Shown: positions 50,140 through 59,230 of the stretch, piece after piece | How the letters are laid out: each line of letters opens with the position of its first letter | How positions within the stretch are numbered: the stretch's first letter is position 1 | From: Turneriella parva | GTDB lineage: Bacteria; Spirochaetota; Leptospiria; Turneriellales; Turneriellaceae | Assembly (NCBI GenBank): GCA_020719945.1 | Contig: DYPL01000002.1 | Coordinates: forward strand, 1 to 64,000 | Reading direction: 5' to 3' | Length of the DNA stretch: 64,000 bases | The notes under the pieces: generated by a model | The model's database searches: none | Told to the model about the DNA's origin: nothing | The model's input: the letters and a program-made list of their open reading frames with translations, nothing else | Program-made: the position numbers and the translations under genes

Positions 50140-52464
50140 ATGAAACGACTTGTCGATGAATTCAGGCGGAGGCTGTTGGAGTTCTCGTGGTCACTTCTTG
50201 AAAAAAAATACAGCCCCAAAACCGTTCGCAAGACAGTAATTGTTCTTTTTGTCTTTACGCTGGTATTGACGACTTATTTTCTATCGATTCCATTTTTAAA
50301 AAAGCCTGTTGATTATCGAGTCGGGGACATTGTCAACGAAGATATTCGCGTGCGGTACGATGTTCGGTACGTAAACAAAGAGGTAACGGAAAGCCTTCGG
50401 CAAGAAGCCTTTCATAAAGAACGCCTCTATTTTTCCAGAGATTACAATGTTCTTAGAAAAATCATTGAGCAATTGAATAGAGAACTAAATCTTTTATCGG
50501 ACAGCTCATCGGAAAACCGACAGGCAGAGACAGAAGCATTATTGAAAGAATTATCCGCCAAGCCATCTCTTTACAATCCGGGAGTAATAGAAAACTTGCC
50601 CCCCGGTTCCGTTGCCCAGTGGGCCGTTCGTTATGCAACGTTAATCTTTGATAATTATGGTATCATCAAAGATACCCCCTCTATCGAACTGCGAAAAGAA
50701 CTCAGCGTGTCTGGCGTCCTCATAAAAACGAGCGATGCCCCCGGACGCTCGCAGGATATTCTCTGGGAGGGTTATCGCATAATAGGGGCTCAGGAAATTT
50801 TCTCGAATTATGCCTACAGGCGATTAGCACAGCTTGCAGATCCGGATATGGAAAGGCTTATTCCAGAGGAGGCCAGGACCTTTCTGATTCATAGAATACT
50901 CGCACTCTACCAGAAAAATCCCTATATGGAATACAGCCCCAAAGTGACTGCGCGAAAAAAAGAACTCGCAGCCGCTTCCATTGCCCCTGTCTTTGAGTCT
51001 TTAAGGCGGGGAGAATATATTGCGCGTGCTGGTGATCCAGTCGACCGCAATATGGAAAAGAAAATCCAGGCAATGAATCAGTTTTATGGAAAGGCAAATA
51101 AAAGGTATATTGCGGCATATTTTCTGATAATGGCACTAATGTCTGTATCGGTTGGATTTTTTATCCACAAGTATTCCGGGATAGGGAAAACAGAGTTATC
51201 GAGCCATATAATTTTTCATTCTCTGATTATCGTTTTTTTTGCCATCACGCTGCTTGTATCCATGGCCATGCTTAAACAGCAACCAGGCACATACTTTGGC
51301 CTTCTCATTCCGGCAGGCGCATTCAGTGCTTTGCTGACCGTTTTGTTTAATCCCCGCGTGACCTTAATCACGGGAATATTCTCTACCGTATATTTGTACA
51401 TACTATCCGCGTATGATACATCCACTTTGCTGTTTTCTATAATATCTCTTGTAACCGGCATATATTCTGCTGCACGAATGAAAAAGCGAACCCAGTTCTT
51501 TAAGGGAGCCCTTATTATGGGTACTGCTTACGCTATCATCGTGTTAGCCATGGAGTTGCTCAACACGGGGATGGGAGCCAAAACCGTGTTTAATATTTTT
51601 TTAGCTTACATGAATGCGTATGCAAGTTTGATAATAATGACGGGAATTTTACCTCTTTACGAAGTTATATTTAACATTCCGACAAAGTTTCGTTTGCAGG
51701 AGCTTGCTGACTACGAATCTCCTCTGTTAAAAAAAATGGCCGTAGAGGCACCCTCTACCTATAACCATTCCATGATGCTGGCAAATGTCACGGAAAGAGC
51801 CGTGTCAGCGATTGGTGGAGATGTTCTGCTTGCCAAGACGGGCTGCCTGTATCATGACATAGGAAAAACAATTCATCCTGAATTTTATATTGAAAACAGA
51901 AGCATTCTGAAAAATACGGAAAAGTATACTCCCGGAGAGAAAGCAAGAATCATTGTCGGTCATGTGACGGATGGCATTGCCATGGGTAGAAAAATGCGTC
52001 TGCCCGAGGCAATTATCAAATTCATTCCTGAGCACCATGGAACAACGACCATACAGTCAGTATACCATGAAGCCCTGCATGAATCGGGAAATAAAGTTGC
52101 CCCCAATGTTGCAGACTTTACGTATCCCGGGCCCATTCCCCAGTCGCGTGAAACAGCCGTGGTTATGCTTGCCGATACCATAGAGGCAGCTTCCCGCTCC
52201 CTTTCTGATTTCTCCCCCGAGACAATTATGGAAATGATAGACAGGCTTGTGCAAAACAAAATAAATGCTGGCCAGTTGAAAGAATCTGGCTTATCTTTCG
52301 GTGATGTCGACAAAATCAAGGCTGCCTTTCTGGAAACACTACTCTCTGTCTACCATAGTCGCCCGGAGTATCCGTCTTCCCCAAAAAAAGTAAGCGCCGT
52401 GAGTCGGGAGAAAAATGCAAGAACCAGAAAAGCCAACACAGGCAGCTCCACCAAAAATAACTAA
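50140..52464 (+). CDS. PgpH-type 7TM HD-domain phosphodiesterase
   Basis: 774 residues of the 7TMR-HD family, known in Gram-positives as PgpH, which degrades cyclic di-AMP. Layout: one N-terminal membrane segment (about 28-46, VLFVFTLVLTTYFLSI), a large extracellular domain (about 50-325), seven membrane segments (about 330-540), and a cytoplasmic HD domain (about 550-745) with EAPSTYNHSMMLANV, CLYHDIGKTIHPEFY, IVGHVTDG and IPEHHGTTTIQ. The metal His/Asp residues are intact. The tail is basic. Its end overlaps the next gene by 50 bp. Confidence 0.93.
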   Translation: MKRLVDEFRRRLLEFSWSLLEKKYSPKTVRKTVIVLFVFTLVLTTYFLSIPFLKKPVDYRVGDIVNEDIRVRYDVRYVNKEVTESLRQEAFHKERLYFSRDYNVLRKIIEQLNRELNLLSDSSSENRQAETEALLKELSAKPSLYNPGVIENLPPGSVAQWAVRYATLIFDNYGIIKDTPSIELRKELSVSGVLIKTSDAPGRSQDILWEGYRIIGAQEIFSNYAYRRLAQLADPDMERLIPEEARTFLIHRILALYQKNPYMEYSPKVTARKKELAAASIAPVFESLRRGEYIARAGDPVDRNMEKKIQAMNQFYGKANKRYIAAYFLIMALMSVSVGFFIHKYSGIGKTELSSHIIFHSLIIVFFAITLLVSMAMLKQQPGTYFGLLIPAGAFSALLTVLFNPRVTLITGIFSTVYLYILSAYDTSTLLFSIISLVTGIYSAARMKKRTQFFKGALIMGTAYAIIVLAMELLNTGMGAKTVFNIFLAYMNAYASLIIMTGILPLYEVIFNIPTKFRLQELADYESPLLKKMAVEAPSTYNHSMMLANVTERAVSAIGGDVLLAKTGCLYHDIGKTIHPEFYIENRSILKNTEKYTPGEKARIIVGHVTDGIAMGRKMRLPEAIIKFIPEHHGTTTIQSVYHEALHESGNKVAPNVADFTYPGPIPQSRETAVVMLADTIEAASRSLSDFSPETIMEMIDRLVQNKINAGQLKESGLSFGDVDKIKAAFLETLLSVYHSRPEYPSSPKKVSAVSREKNARTRKANTGSSTKNN

Positions 52465-53350
52465 CAGCAGCCGCATTCCTTTGCTCTTTGTTTTAACATA
52501 TGCATCTGTCTGGATTACGGGCTATTTCTCGGCAGACCCGGGTTTTGGTTCTGCCGCTGTCCAGGCCTGGCTCTTTTCTAATTCCATGATCATGATTCTT
52601 GGCGCGCATGAACTCGGACATTACTTTGTGGCCCGCCATTATGGCGTTCCCGTAACGCTTCCCTATTTTATCCCCTTTCCCTTGCTGTCTCCCTTTGGTA
52701 CACTTGGAGCGTTTATCAGCATGAAAGCCATGCCGGGCAGCAGAAAGGCTTTATTTGATATTGCAATAGCCGGGCCACTCATGTCTTTTTTCCTTTCCAT
52801 TCCTGTAACCCTGATTGGCTTGCATTTATCGGATGTCCGCATGGTAACAAATTATGGGAGTTATCTCGAATATGGAGATTCTTTGCTGTTTCGGTTGCTC
52901 ATTGAGATAATGGTCGATATTCCAGCGGGCTATGAGCTGTTTGTGCATCCGATGGCATTTGCCGGATGGGCAGGCTTTTTTGTCACGGCGTTAAATTTAA
53001 TGCCTGCCGGGCAACTCGATGGAGGTCATGTTGCCTATGCGTATTTCGGAGACAAGTCTCGATATCTCTCTTATTTTCTTTTTGTTGCAGTAACACTGTT
53101 TGCCCTGTTTACGGGTGGGTATCTGGTTTGGTCCATACTTCTTCTATTGCTCGGTCTAAGGCACCCCAGGGTGTATACTTCAGAGTTTTCTGTCCCACTG
53201 GATCCACGGCGAAAATTTCTTGCGATTGCTTCCATGGTGATGCTCGCATTAACGTTTGTTCCCATGCCGGTTAGAACAGTGTTTCCTGATGCGGTACGAG
53301 AAGTTCTGCCAGAGTCCGTTCCTCCATCCCTTCCCATGATGGATATTTAA
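52415..53350 (+). CDS. Site-2-type membrane metalloprotease (M50)
   Basis: 311 residues with about seven membrane segments. The zinc motif HELGH (in ILGAHELGHYFVARHYG) and the second site NLMPAGQLDGGH (family: N-x-x-PxxxxDGGH) are both present, and FGTLGAFISMKA contains the family G-x-x-S/G pattern. M50 proteases cut within membranes to release regulators, often anti-sigma factors. The start lies inside the end of the PgpH-type gene (50-bp overlap), a tight coupling that suggests a shared signalling role. The substrate is unknown. Confidence 0.9.
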   Translation: MQEPEKPTQAAPPKITNSSRIPLLFVLTYASVWITGYFSADPGFGSAAVQAWLFSNSMIMILGAHELGHYFVARHYGVPVTLPYFIPFPLLSPFGTLGAFISMKAMPGSRKALFDIAIAGPLMSFFLSIPVTLIGLHLSDVRMVTNYGSYLEYGDSLLFRLLIEIMVDIPAGYELFVHPMAFAGWAGFFVTALNLMPAGQLDGGHVAYAYFGDKSRYLSYFLFVAVTLFALFTGGYLVWSILLLLLGLRHPRVYTSEFSVPLDPRRKFLAIASMVMLALTFVPMPVRTVFPDAVREVLPESVPPSLPMMDI

Positions 53351-53590
53351 TTTAAAATAAAGGGCCCTACCCGGGCAGGGCTTTACTACCGGAACAAATT
53401 ATTTCGTCGATAAAGGGGTAATGGAATCTTTGTCCTTTGTTGGGAATCTTTCTGTTTGCTTAGAACAGTATAAAATACAATAGAACAAGTGCCTCTGCAG
53501 CAAAAAGCTTTGTCCCTCTGGCCAAAAAGTACCCGGCGCGTAAGCGCCACATTTTCAAGTTAAAGCCGGCTGTTGAAAAACAACAACCTG
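53351..53590. other. Non-coding gap with hairpins
   Basis: No gene seen in this 240-bp gap between convergent genes. Near the start is a hairpin (GCCCT/AGGGC within 53359-53384) that may terminate the protease gene. GGCGC-GTAA-GCGCC (53535-53548) and a weaker hairpin before 53590 may serve the lysA-like gene on the other strand. Confidence 0.5.
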
Positions 53591-54874
53591 TTAGAGAATT
53601 TCCAGGGACAGCAACTCTTCCAGGGTTTGCGGTCTACGGATTACTGAAATAGTTTCACTGCTGTCAAAGGCTATTTCGGGAATCAAGGGGCGAGTGTTGT
53701 AAATGCTTCCCATAGTTGCTCCATATGCACCTGCATGGAGAATGGCAAGTCGGTCCCCTTCGCTTAACTCTGGAGATTCTGTCTGACGGCTAAAATAATC
53801 GGTCGATTCACAGATAGGGCCAGCTATGTCCACTTTGAAAATTTGATGCTTTTCGCGAACGGGATAAATGGGGTGTACGGCTCCATAGAGCGCGGGACGC
53901 ATTAAGTCACCCATACCGGCATCTGTGATCGCAATCGAAAATCCGGTTTTCTCTTTTTTGTAGGTTACATTTGTAATGAGTACTCCTGATGGGGCCGAAA
54001 TAAATCTACCCGGTTCAAAATACAATTTCCATGGCAAAGGGCGAAAAGCGTGAAGCCCTTTAGACAGGGTTTCGAGAGAAAATTCTTCCGGAACTTTCTT
54101 TGAATAGGGATTCTGCTTATAATCGATTCCAAATCCGCCTCCAAGCGAAATGTATTCCAAAGGAAAACCTGCTTCTTCAATTTCCTTCGCAATTGGTATC
54201 AGCTTTCCGAGAGAGTTCAGATACGGCTGGTGATCGAGTATTTGAGATCCTATATGGGACTGTATTCCCACGAGAGAGGCATGAGAGAAACTCTTGATGA
54301 GATCCAGAGCCGCAGGAATTTCTTTTATGGCAAGGCCAAACTTATTTTCTTCTTTGCCCGTTGTAATATGTTTATGAGTATCAACATGAACATCAGGATT
54401 GATCCGAAAGGATATGCGGGCATGTTTTTGACTTTCGCTGCTGATTTGCCCAATCAGTCGAATTTCTGCCAGCGATTCAACGTGAAACGAATGAATCTGC
54501 ATGTCAATACCCAGCTGAATTTCTGCCGCAGTTTTGCCTACGCCGGCAAATACGATTCGTTCCCCTTGAAAACCTGCCCGGGCTGCCCGCACCATTTCGC
54601 CGGAAGAAACGACATCTGTCCCGAACTGCTCTTTGTGGGACAAGTGGCTAAGAAAATGAAGGTTAGAAAGAGACTTTACAGAATAGAAAAAATAATCTTC
54701 CGGAAAGTATTGTTCAAACAGGGTCGCCCTTTGGAGAAAAATATTGGTGTTGTAAAGGTAATAGGCACCTGTATAAGCGTATTTTTCTTTTAATAGTTGC
54801 GCGATTTTTTCCGTTAATCCAGAAAGGTCCGTGTTATCCCAATGTAGAGAACCGCTTATATATTCAAAAGACAT
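53591..54874 (-). CDS. lysA: Diaminopimelate decarboxylase-like enzyme
   Basis: 427 residues from the ATG at 54874. A fold-III PLP decarboxylase: PLP lysine in YFFYSVKSLSN (Lys67; family: YAvKan), FGTDVVSSGEMVRA, RINPDVHVDTHKHITTGKEENKFG (family: RvNP...h.yi.TG...sKFG), HIGSQI, ISLGGGFGI, EPGRFISA and the C-terminal GPICESTDYFS with the partner cysteine. In lysine synthesis it decarboxylates meso-diaminopimelate; related ornithine or carboxynorspermidine decarboxylases cannot be wholly excluded. No other lysine genes adjoin it except a DapF-family gene 8 kb away. Confidence 0.85.
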   Translation of the reverse strand: MSFEYISGSLHWDNTDLSGLTEKIAQLLKEKYAYTGAYYLYNTNIFLQRATLFEQYFPEDYFFYSVKSLSNLHFLSHLSHKEQFGTDVVSSGEMVRAARAGFQGERIVFAGVGKTAAEIQLGIDMQIHSFHVESLAEIRLIGQISSESQKHARISFRINPDVHVDTHKHITTGKEENKFGLAIKEIPAALDLIKSFSHASLVGIQSHIGSQILDHQPYLNSLGKLIPIAKEIEEAGFPLEYISLGGGFGIDYKQNPYSKKVPEEFSLETLSKGLHAFRPLPWKLYFEPGRFISAPSGVLITNVTYKKEKTGFSIAITDAGMGDLMRPALYGAVHPIYPVREKHQIFKVDIAGPICESTDYFSRQTESPELSEGDRLAILHAGAYGATMGSIYNTRPLIPEIAFDSSETISVIRRPQTLEELLSLEIL

Positions 54875-54916
54875 GAACAAACCAAACAAAGGCCGATTTC
54901 CATACAAGTAGAATTT

Positions 54917-56476
54917 ATGTTACTCACCATCCTTTTACTCCTTGCCCTCGCTATAATAATTTTGGCTTTGCTCCTGGCGTTACGCCCACGGGAAGACCAT
55001 TATGGCAAGCTTGAAAAAATGCTTGAATCAGGAAGGGTAGAAGAAGCAGAAGAGCTGATAGAAAATCTTCGCAAAACAAATCCAGATGACCCCGTGCTTC
55101 TTTCGTTTTCTGGAGACTTAGCGATGCAAAAGGAAGATTTTAACAAAGCTGTAGACGAATACGAGAAAGCTCTAAAGTCCCCCGTTTATTCCACTCGATT
55201 TGATGCGCACGAAACCAACCGAAAACTTGGAAATCTCTACTGGAATTTTGGGCGCATGGAGGATGCGCTCGAAACTTTTCTGTATCTGCTGCGACTGGAT
55301 CCCGATGCGCAGGGAATTCCCCTAAAAATATCCGAGTTGGCCACAGCGACAGGCAATCTCGAGATCGCCATTCCATACTTAGAAAAAGTATTATCTCTCG
55401 AAAATGCAGAGCCACATAAACTGGCTTATGCAGTCAGCCTGTTTGAAACGGGTAAACAAAATGAAGCCATTAGCTTAATGGAAGAATTAATGGCGCTCCA
55501 GCCAGATAACATGAATTACAAGTTGTATTTTACTGCAATGTGTCAAACAAACCACTTTGACGAAGGGCGCAAAATGCTTCCATCTCTCCTCAATTACTTT
55601 TCGGACGACTCCATGTCTCTGCTGTTGTTAAGAATGGGTCTGTTTTTTCACAGCAAGCTGGGGCTTTGGGATGTTTTGAGTATTTTCCTGGATAAGGGAA
55701 TACAGGAAAAATCTGCTTCTCCCAATATTGTTCGTGAGCTGCGGTATTACCTTCTGCTGATAAATTTAAGGCTGGAAAAATTTCAGGAAGCTTCGAGAGT
55801 CTTTGAAATTCTGAAAAAGGATGAGCCAAATTACAGAGATTTGGCAAAACTGAAAATATTTATCGATGAAATAGACCTGGAGCCAATGATTAAACCCCAG
55901 AAAAGTTTTGTCCAGATTTTTACAGAGGGCTTCGCCAACTTGTTTCCGCAAAGGCTTGTCTACGCATTGTCAGGACTTCAGAAAGACTATTCTGTTTCTT
56001 TTGAGAAGTTTTTTAATAAAACAGACAGTGGTTGGGAAGTCAAAGCAGAATATGCTCCACCAAATCTTGCCCGTTCTTCTGCCGCGTTTCTTGGTTACAG
56101 CCTCGATGAATTAGCTGCTTTTGGAGGGCGGTCCATCTCTTATCTTGGCTACGATGCTGTCTCAAAGCACGAGGTTAAAGAAGCGGGAACAGTAGAAATT
56201 CAGGCGGAAAAAAAAGACGCCTCAAAACTCAAAGCATTATTCAGCCTTCGCCAAATGAAAAACGAACCAACTTTGAGCGACATTTTTATTTCCAATTTTA
56301 TTCACGAGTTGACAGAAAGAAAAATGGACATGGGCTATATTCTCACAAATGCATCCCTGTCGGAGCAGGCAGAAAAAACAGTTATAGACAGCAAAATGCT
56401 GAATGTGATAACCGGACAAAAACTTATGGAGCTTGTAGTGGATTTTGAAAACTCTAAGCATTTTCAGAGGAAATAA
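54917..56476 (+). CDS. Membrane TPR protein with Mrr-like C-domain
   Basis: 519 residues: an N-terminal membrane anchor (about 1-22), TPR-like helical repeats (about 28-320; YGKLEKMLESGRVEEAEELIE and similar), and a C-terminal domain (about 340-519). The last 70 residues, including ERKMDMGYILTNASLSEQA and SKMLNVITGQKLMELVVDF, follow the end of Mrr-type restriction-endonuclease folds (G-x-x-I-T...A...I-x-L-I-D-G-x-x-L-x-x-L). Catalytic residues are not obvious. Possibly a scaffold. Its stop region overlaps the smc gene on the other strand by 23 bp. No family name is certain. Confidence 0.65.
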   Translation: MLLTILLLLALAIIILALLLALRPREDHYGKLEKMLESGRVEEAEELIENLRKTNPDDPVLLSFSGDLAMQKEDFNKAVDEYEKALKSPVYSTRFDAHETNRKLGNLYWNFGRMEDALETFLYLLRLDPDAQGIPLKISELATATGNLEIAIPYLEKVLSLENAEPHKLAYAVSLFETGKQNEAISLMEELMALQPDNMNYKLYFTAMCQTNHFDEGRKMLPSLLNYFSDDSMSLLLLRMGLFFHSKLGLWDVLSIFLDKGIQEKSASPNIVRELRYYLLLINLRLEKFQEASRVFEILKKDEPNYRDLAKLKIFIDEIDLEPMIKPQKSFVQIFTEGFANLFPQRLVYALSGLQKDYSVSFEKFFNKTDSGWEVKAEYAPPNLARSSAAFLGYSLDELAAFGGRSISYLGYDAVSKHEVKEAGTVEIQAEKKDASKLKALFSLRQMKNEPTLSDIFISNFIHELTERKMDMGYILTNASLSEQAEKTVIDSKMLNVITGQKLMELVVDFENSKHFQRK

Positions 56477-59177
56477 CAGCTTTTCGGTTAATTTCCACAG
56501 ACATTAGCTTGCTCACGCCGGCTTCTTCCATGGTAACCCCAAAGATACTGTCGGCTTCGTGCATTGTTTTTTTGTTATGAGTAATAATTATGAACTGAGT
56601 GCCCCCTCGAAAATCTTCAAGCATTTTGAGAAATCGTCCTACGTTCTGGTCGTCTAAAGGAGCGTCAATTTCGTCGAGGATACAAAAGGGTGAACTCTTT
56701 ACCATGTAGAGTGAAAACAGCAGGGCAGTCGCGGTAAGAGCTTTCTCTCCCCCGGAAAGCAGACGAAGAGAGCGCGGTCGTTTACCGGGTGGTTGGACCT
56801 GAATATCGATTCCGCTTTCGAGAGGTTTCTCTGGTTCACTGAGATGAAGATCCACCGTTCCGCCATGAAACAGCTTATTAAATATCTGCGCAAAGTTTTC
56901 CTGAACCTGCCGAAAGGTGGACGAAAAAAGCTCTTCCGATTTCTGGTGTATTTCTTTGATTACGCCAAGAATATCATTACGGGCGCGGGTAAGATCCTCA
57001 AGTTGCTCTCTGTTGTGATCAACCAGTTGCTGGACTGTTTTTAGCTCTTCTATGGCGAGTGGATTGATGGGGCCAAGCTCTTCGATAGCTTTTTGAATTT
57101 CAGAAAGTTTTGCTTTTTCAGCACCCGTCTGAATTTTCATGGTGCCTATCTGTTCTTTAATTTCATCTATGGTAAGATTGTAATCGTTATAAATATCTTG
57201 AATCTGGGCTTCGCGCGTGCCAATCATTGTACCAAGTTTGACCTCTAATTCGTTCATCGAGTCATAAATTTCCGTGACTTTTTGATTTTCGCGGTGGATG
57301 GCCTGAAGCATCTCCTCTTTTCTTGCTTCGAGTTTTTCTACAGCTTTTTCGAGGGATTCAATTCTTTCAATTTCTTTCTGGATGCCCTGCTGCAGTCTGG
57401 TGATTTCTCTTTCCCGGTTTTTTTGTTCCTGATCCAAGTTGATAATATCTTTATCCAGTTTAGCAAACTGATTTTGTATGAACTGGAGGCTGGACCGTTC
57501 GTGTGCAATGTGCTCATGGAGATTTTTTTCTTTTTCAAAGAAGGAATCTTTCTGCACATTATAACTTTTTATATCACCAAGAATTGTCTCCTGGTGTCTA
57601 ATCAGGGAACGCTCTTCTTCGCGCAATTGTTCAAGATTTTCCTGCAAGTCTATTTTTTCGTGCTCCAGCTCCCTTGCTCTCTGTTCGGCCTGAATAATTC
57701 TTTCGTCGAGTTCTTCTTTGCGCGAATGAACCCCTCCTTTCTCAAACAGGATATGATATAAACCAGGAGGAAGGCTGCTCACCTCGTCGATCTGGCTTAA
57801 CAGAGTTTGTTTATCAATGCCGCTTAAATTTGGCGATGGATTGCTGTCAGAAAAAATTTTTTCAATGGTATTTTTTAGCGCTTCAATTTTCTTATTGCGA
57901 TCAACGCTGAATTTTTCCCACTGCGCAGTTTCCTGCTTCAAAGAGCTCAGGAGGTCCTGAATTACAACTTCCATTTTTTCCCGGAGCTCATTTGTATAGG
58001 CACGGTTTTCTGAAAGAGATTTTCCATTGCTGGAAATTGCCTCCAGCGTTTTTTTCTCTTTTTCGTGCCGCTCTACCAGTTTAATCCGGACGGTTTCCAG
58101 AGCTTTTCTTGCGTCTTCAATGTGGAGATCGAGTTGAAGAGTCATTTGATTTTGCGCTGCCAGTTCTTCGTTTAACTGCTTCACGCGCTTTTCCACTTTT
58201 TGCATTTGCTGCTGGATATTCAATTTTTGAAGGTCCAGCTCTTTGCGCTTTACGCTCATGATGGCAATGGAGTTTTGCCACTCAATAATACGATCTCGTG
58301 AAATCTGGTTGGTTACACCCTTTGTATGGAGTTCTTCTGTTTTTTCCCGGCGCTCCTTTTCCTGCAGTTCAAGTTTTTCCTGCATCAAAAGAACTTTCTG
58401 CTGCAGTTTCTCTCTTTCGGAACGTTTGCGATTTAGTTTTTCGTCGTATTCCTGTAGGCGGCTGTCTATTTCCATCAGGTTAACATACCGGATTTTGAGA
58501 TCGTGTTCCTTTTGGCGTGCAATCAGTTCGCGGTATTTTTCGGTTTTTTCTGCCTGCGAAGTTTTTAATTTATGTTCGCGTTCAAGCTCCCCAAGAATAT
58601 CCATGAGGCGCGTAATATTGAGTAGTGCATTTTCAAGATTTTTTTCTGCCTCTCCGCGTTGGGATTTATATCGGGAGATACCGGCAGCTTCTTCAAAAAT
58701 ATAGCGTCTGTCTTCTGGTTTGGAAGAGAGAATCATATCCATTTGCCCCTGCTCCATAAAAGAGTAACTGGATTTTCCGATACCGGTATCCATGAGCAGT
58801 TCTTCCACTTCTTTTCGAGAAACTCGCTTATCGTTAATAAAATATTGGCTTTGGCCGTCCCGGTAAAGGCGCCGCCCAATTTTAACAAAGGGAACGTCCA
58901 GTCGGAATATTTTTGTCTCGTTATCGAGCGTCAAAATGACTTCTGCAAAGTTGGCAGGTTTTCGCGTTTCCGTTCCAGAAAAAATGACATCTTCCATTTT
59001 TTCGCCGCGAATGGACTTTACAGATTTTTCGCCGAGTACCCACTTTACAGCATCGAGAATGTTGGATTTCCCGCAACCGTTGGGGCCAACCACTGCAGTG
59101 AAACTCGTATCAAAATGAACTCTCGTTTTATTGGCAAAGGATTTAAATCCCGAAATTTCCAGTTCTTTTATGATCAT
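56454..59177 (-). CDS. smc: SMC chromosome-segregation ATPase without clear hinge
   Basis: 907 residues from the ATG at 59177 (MIIKELEISGFKSFA); most bacterial SMC proteins have about 1150-1200. N-head: FKSFANKTRVHFDTSFTAVV, Walker A GPNGCGKSNI, VKWVLGEKS, EEAAGISRYK. C-head: signature LRLLSGGEKALTATALLF, Walker B FCILDEIDAPLDD, and FIIITHNKKTM (D-loop/H-loop). The coiled coils are interrupted by only about 45 non-coiled residues (NPSPNLSGIDK to EKGGVHSRKE) where a hinge domain of 120-150 residues is expected. It should still form condensin with ScpA/ScpB. A TPR gene converges on its end. Confidence 0.9.
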   Translation of the reverse strand: MIIKELEISGFKSFANKTRVHFDTSFTAVVGPNGCGKSNILDAVKWVLGEKSVKSIRGEKMEDVIFSGTETRKPANFAEVILTLDNETKIFRLDVPFVKIGRRLYRDGQSQYFINDKRVSRKEVEELLMDTGIGKSSYSFMEQGQMDMILSSKPEDRRYIFEEAAGISRYKSQRGEAEKNLENALLNITRLMDILGELEREHKLKTSQAEKTEKYRELIARQKEHDLKIRYVNLMEIDSRLQEYDEKLNRKRSEREKLQQKVLLMQEKLELQEKERREKTEELHTKGVTNQISRDRIIEWQNSIAIMSVKRKELDLQKLNIQQQMQKVEKRVKQLNEELAAQNQMTLQLDLHIEDARKALETVRIKLVERHEKEKKTLEAISSNGKSLSENRAYTNELREKMEVVIQDLLSSLKQETAQWEKFSVDRNKKIEALKNTIEKIFSDSNPSPNLSGIDKQTLLSQIDEVSSLPPGLYHILFEKGGVHSRKEELDERIIQAEQRARELEHEKIDLQENLEQLREEERSLIRHQETILGDIKSYNVQKDSFFEKEKNLHEHIAHERSSLQFIQNQFAKLDKDIINLDQEQKNREREITRLQQGIQKEIERIESLEKAVEKLEARKEEMLQAIHRENQKVTEIYDSMNELEVKLGTMIGTREAQIQDIYNDYNLTIDEIKEQIGTMKIQTGAEKAKLSEIQKAIEELGPINPLAIEELKTVQQLVDHNREQLEDLTRARNDILGVIKEIHQKSEELFSSTFRQVQENFAQIFNKLFHGGTVDLHLSEPEKPLESGIDIQVQPPGKRPRSLRLLSGGEKALTATALLFSLYMVKSSPFCILDEIDAPLDDQNVGRFLKMLEDFRGGTQFIIITHNKKTMHEADSIFGVTMEEAGVSKLMSVEINRKAVISSENA

Positions 59178-59230
59178 AGCGTTTTCAGGCTTTCTGCTTG
59201 CTCCCCTGTTTATCGGGAACTCTCTGGTGC

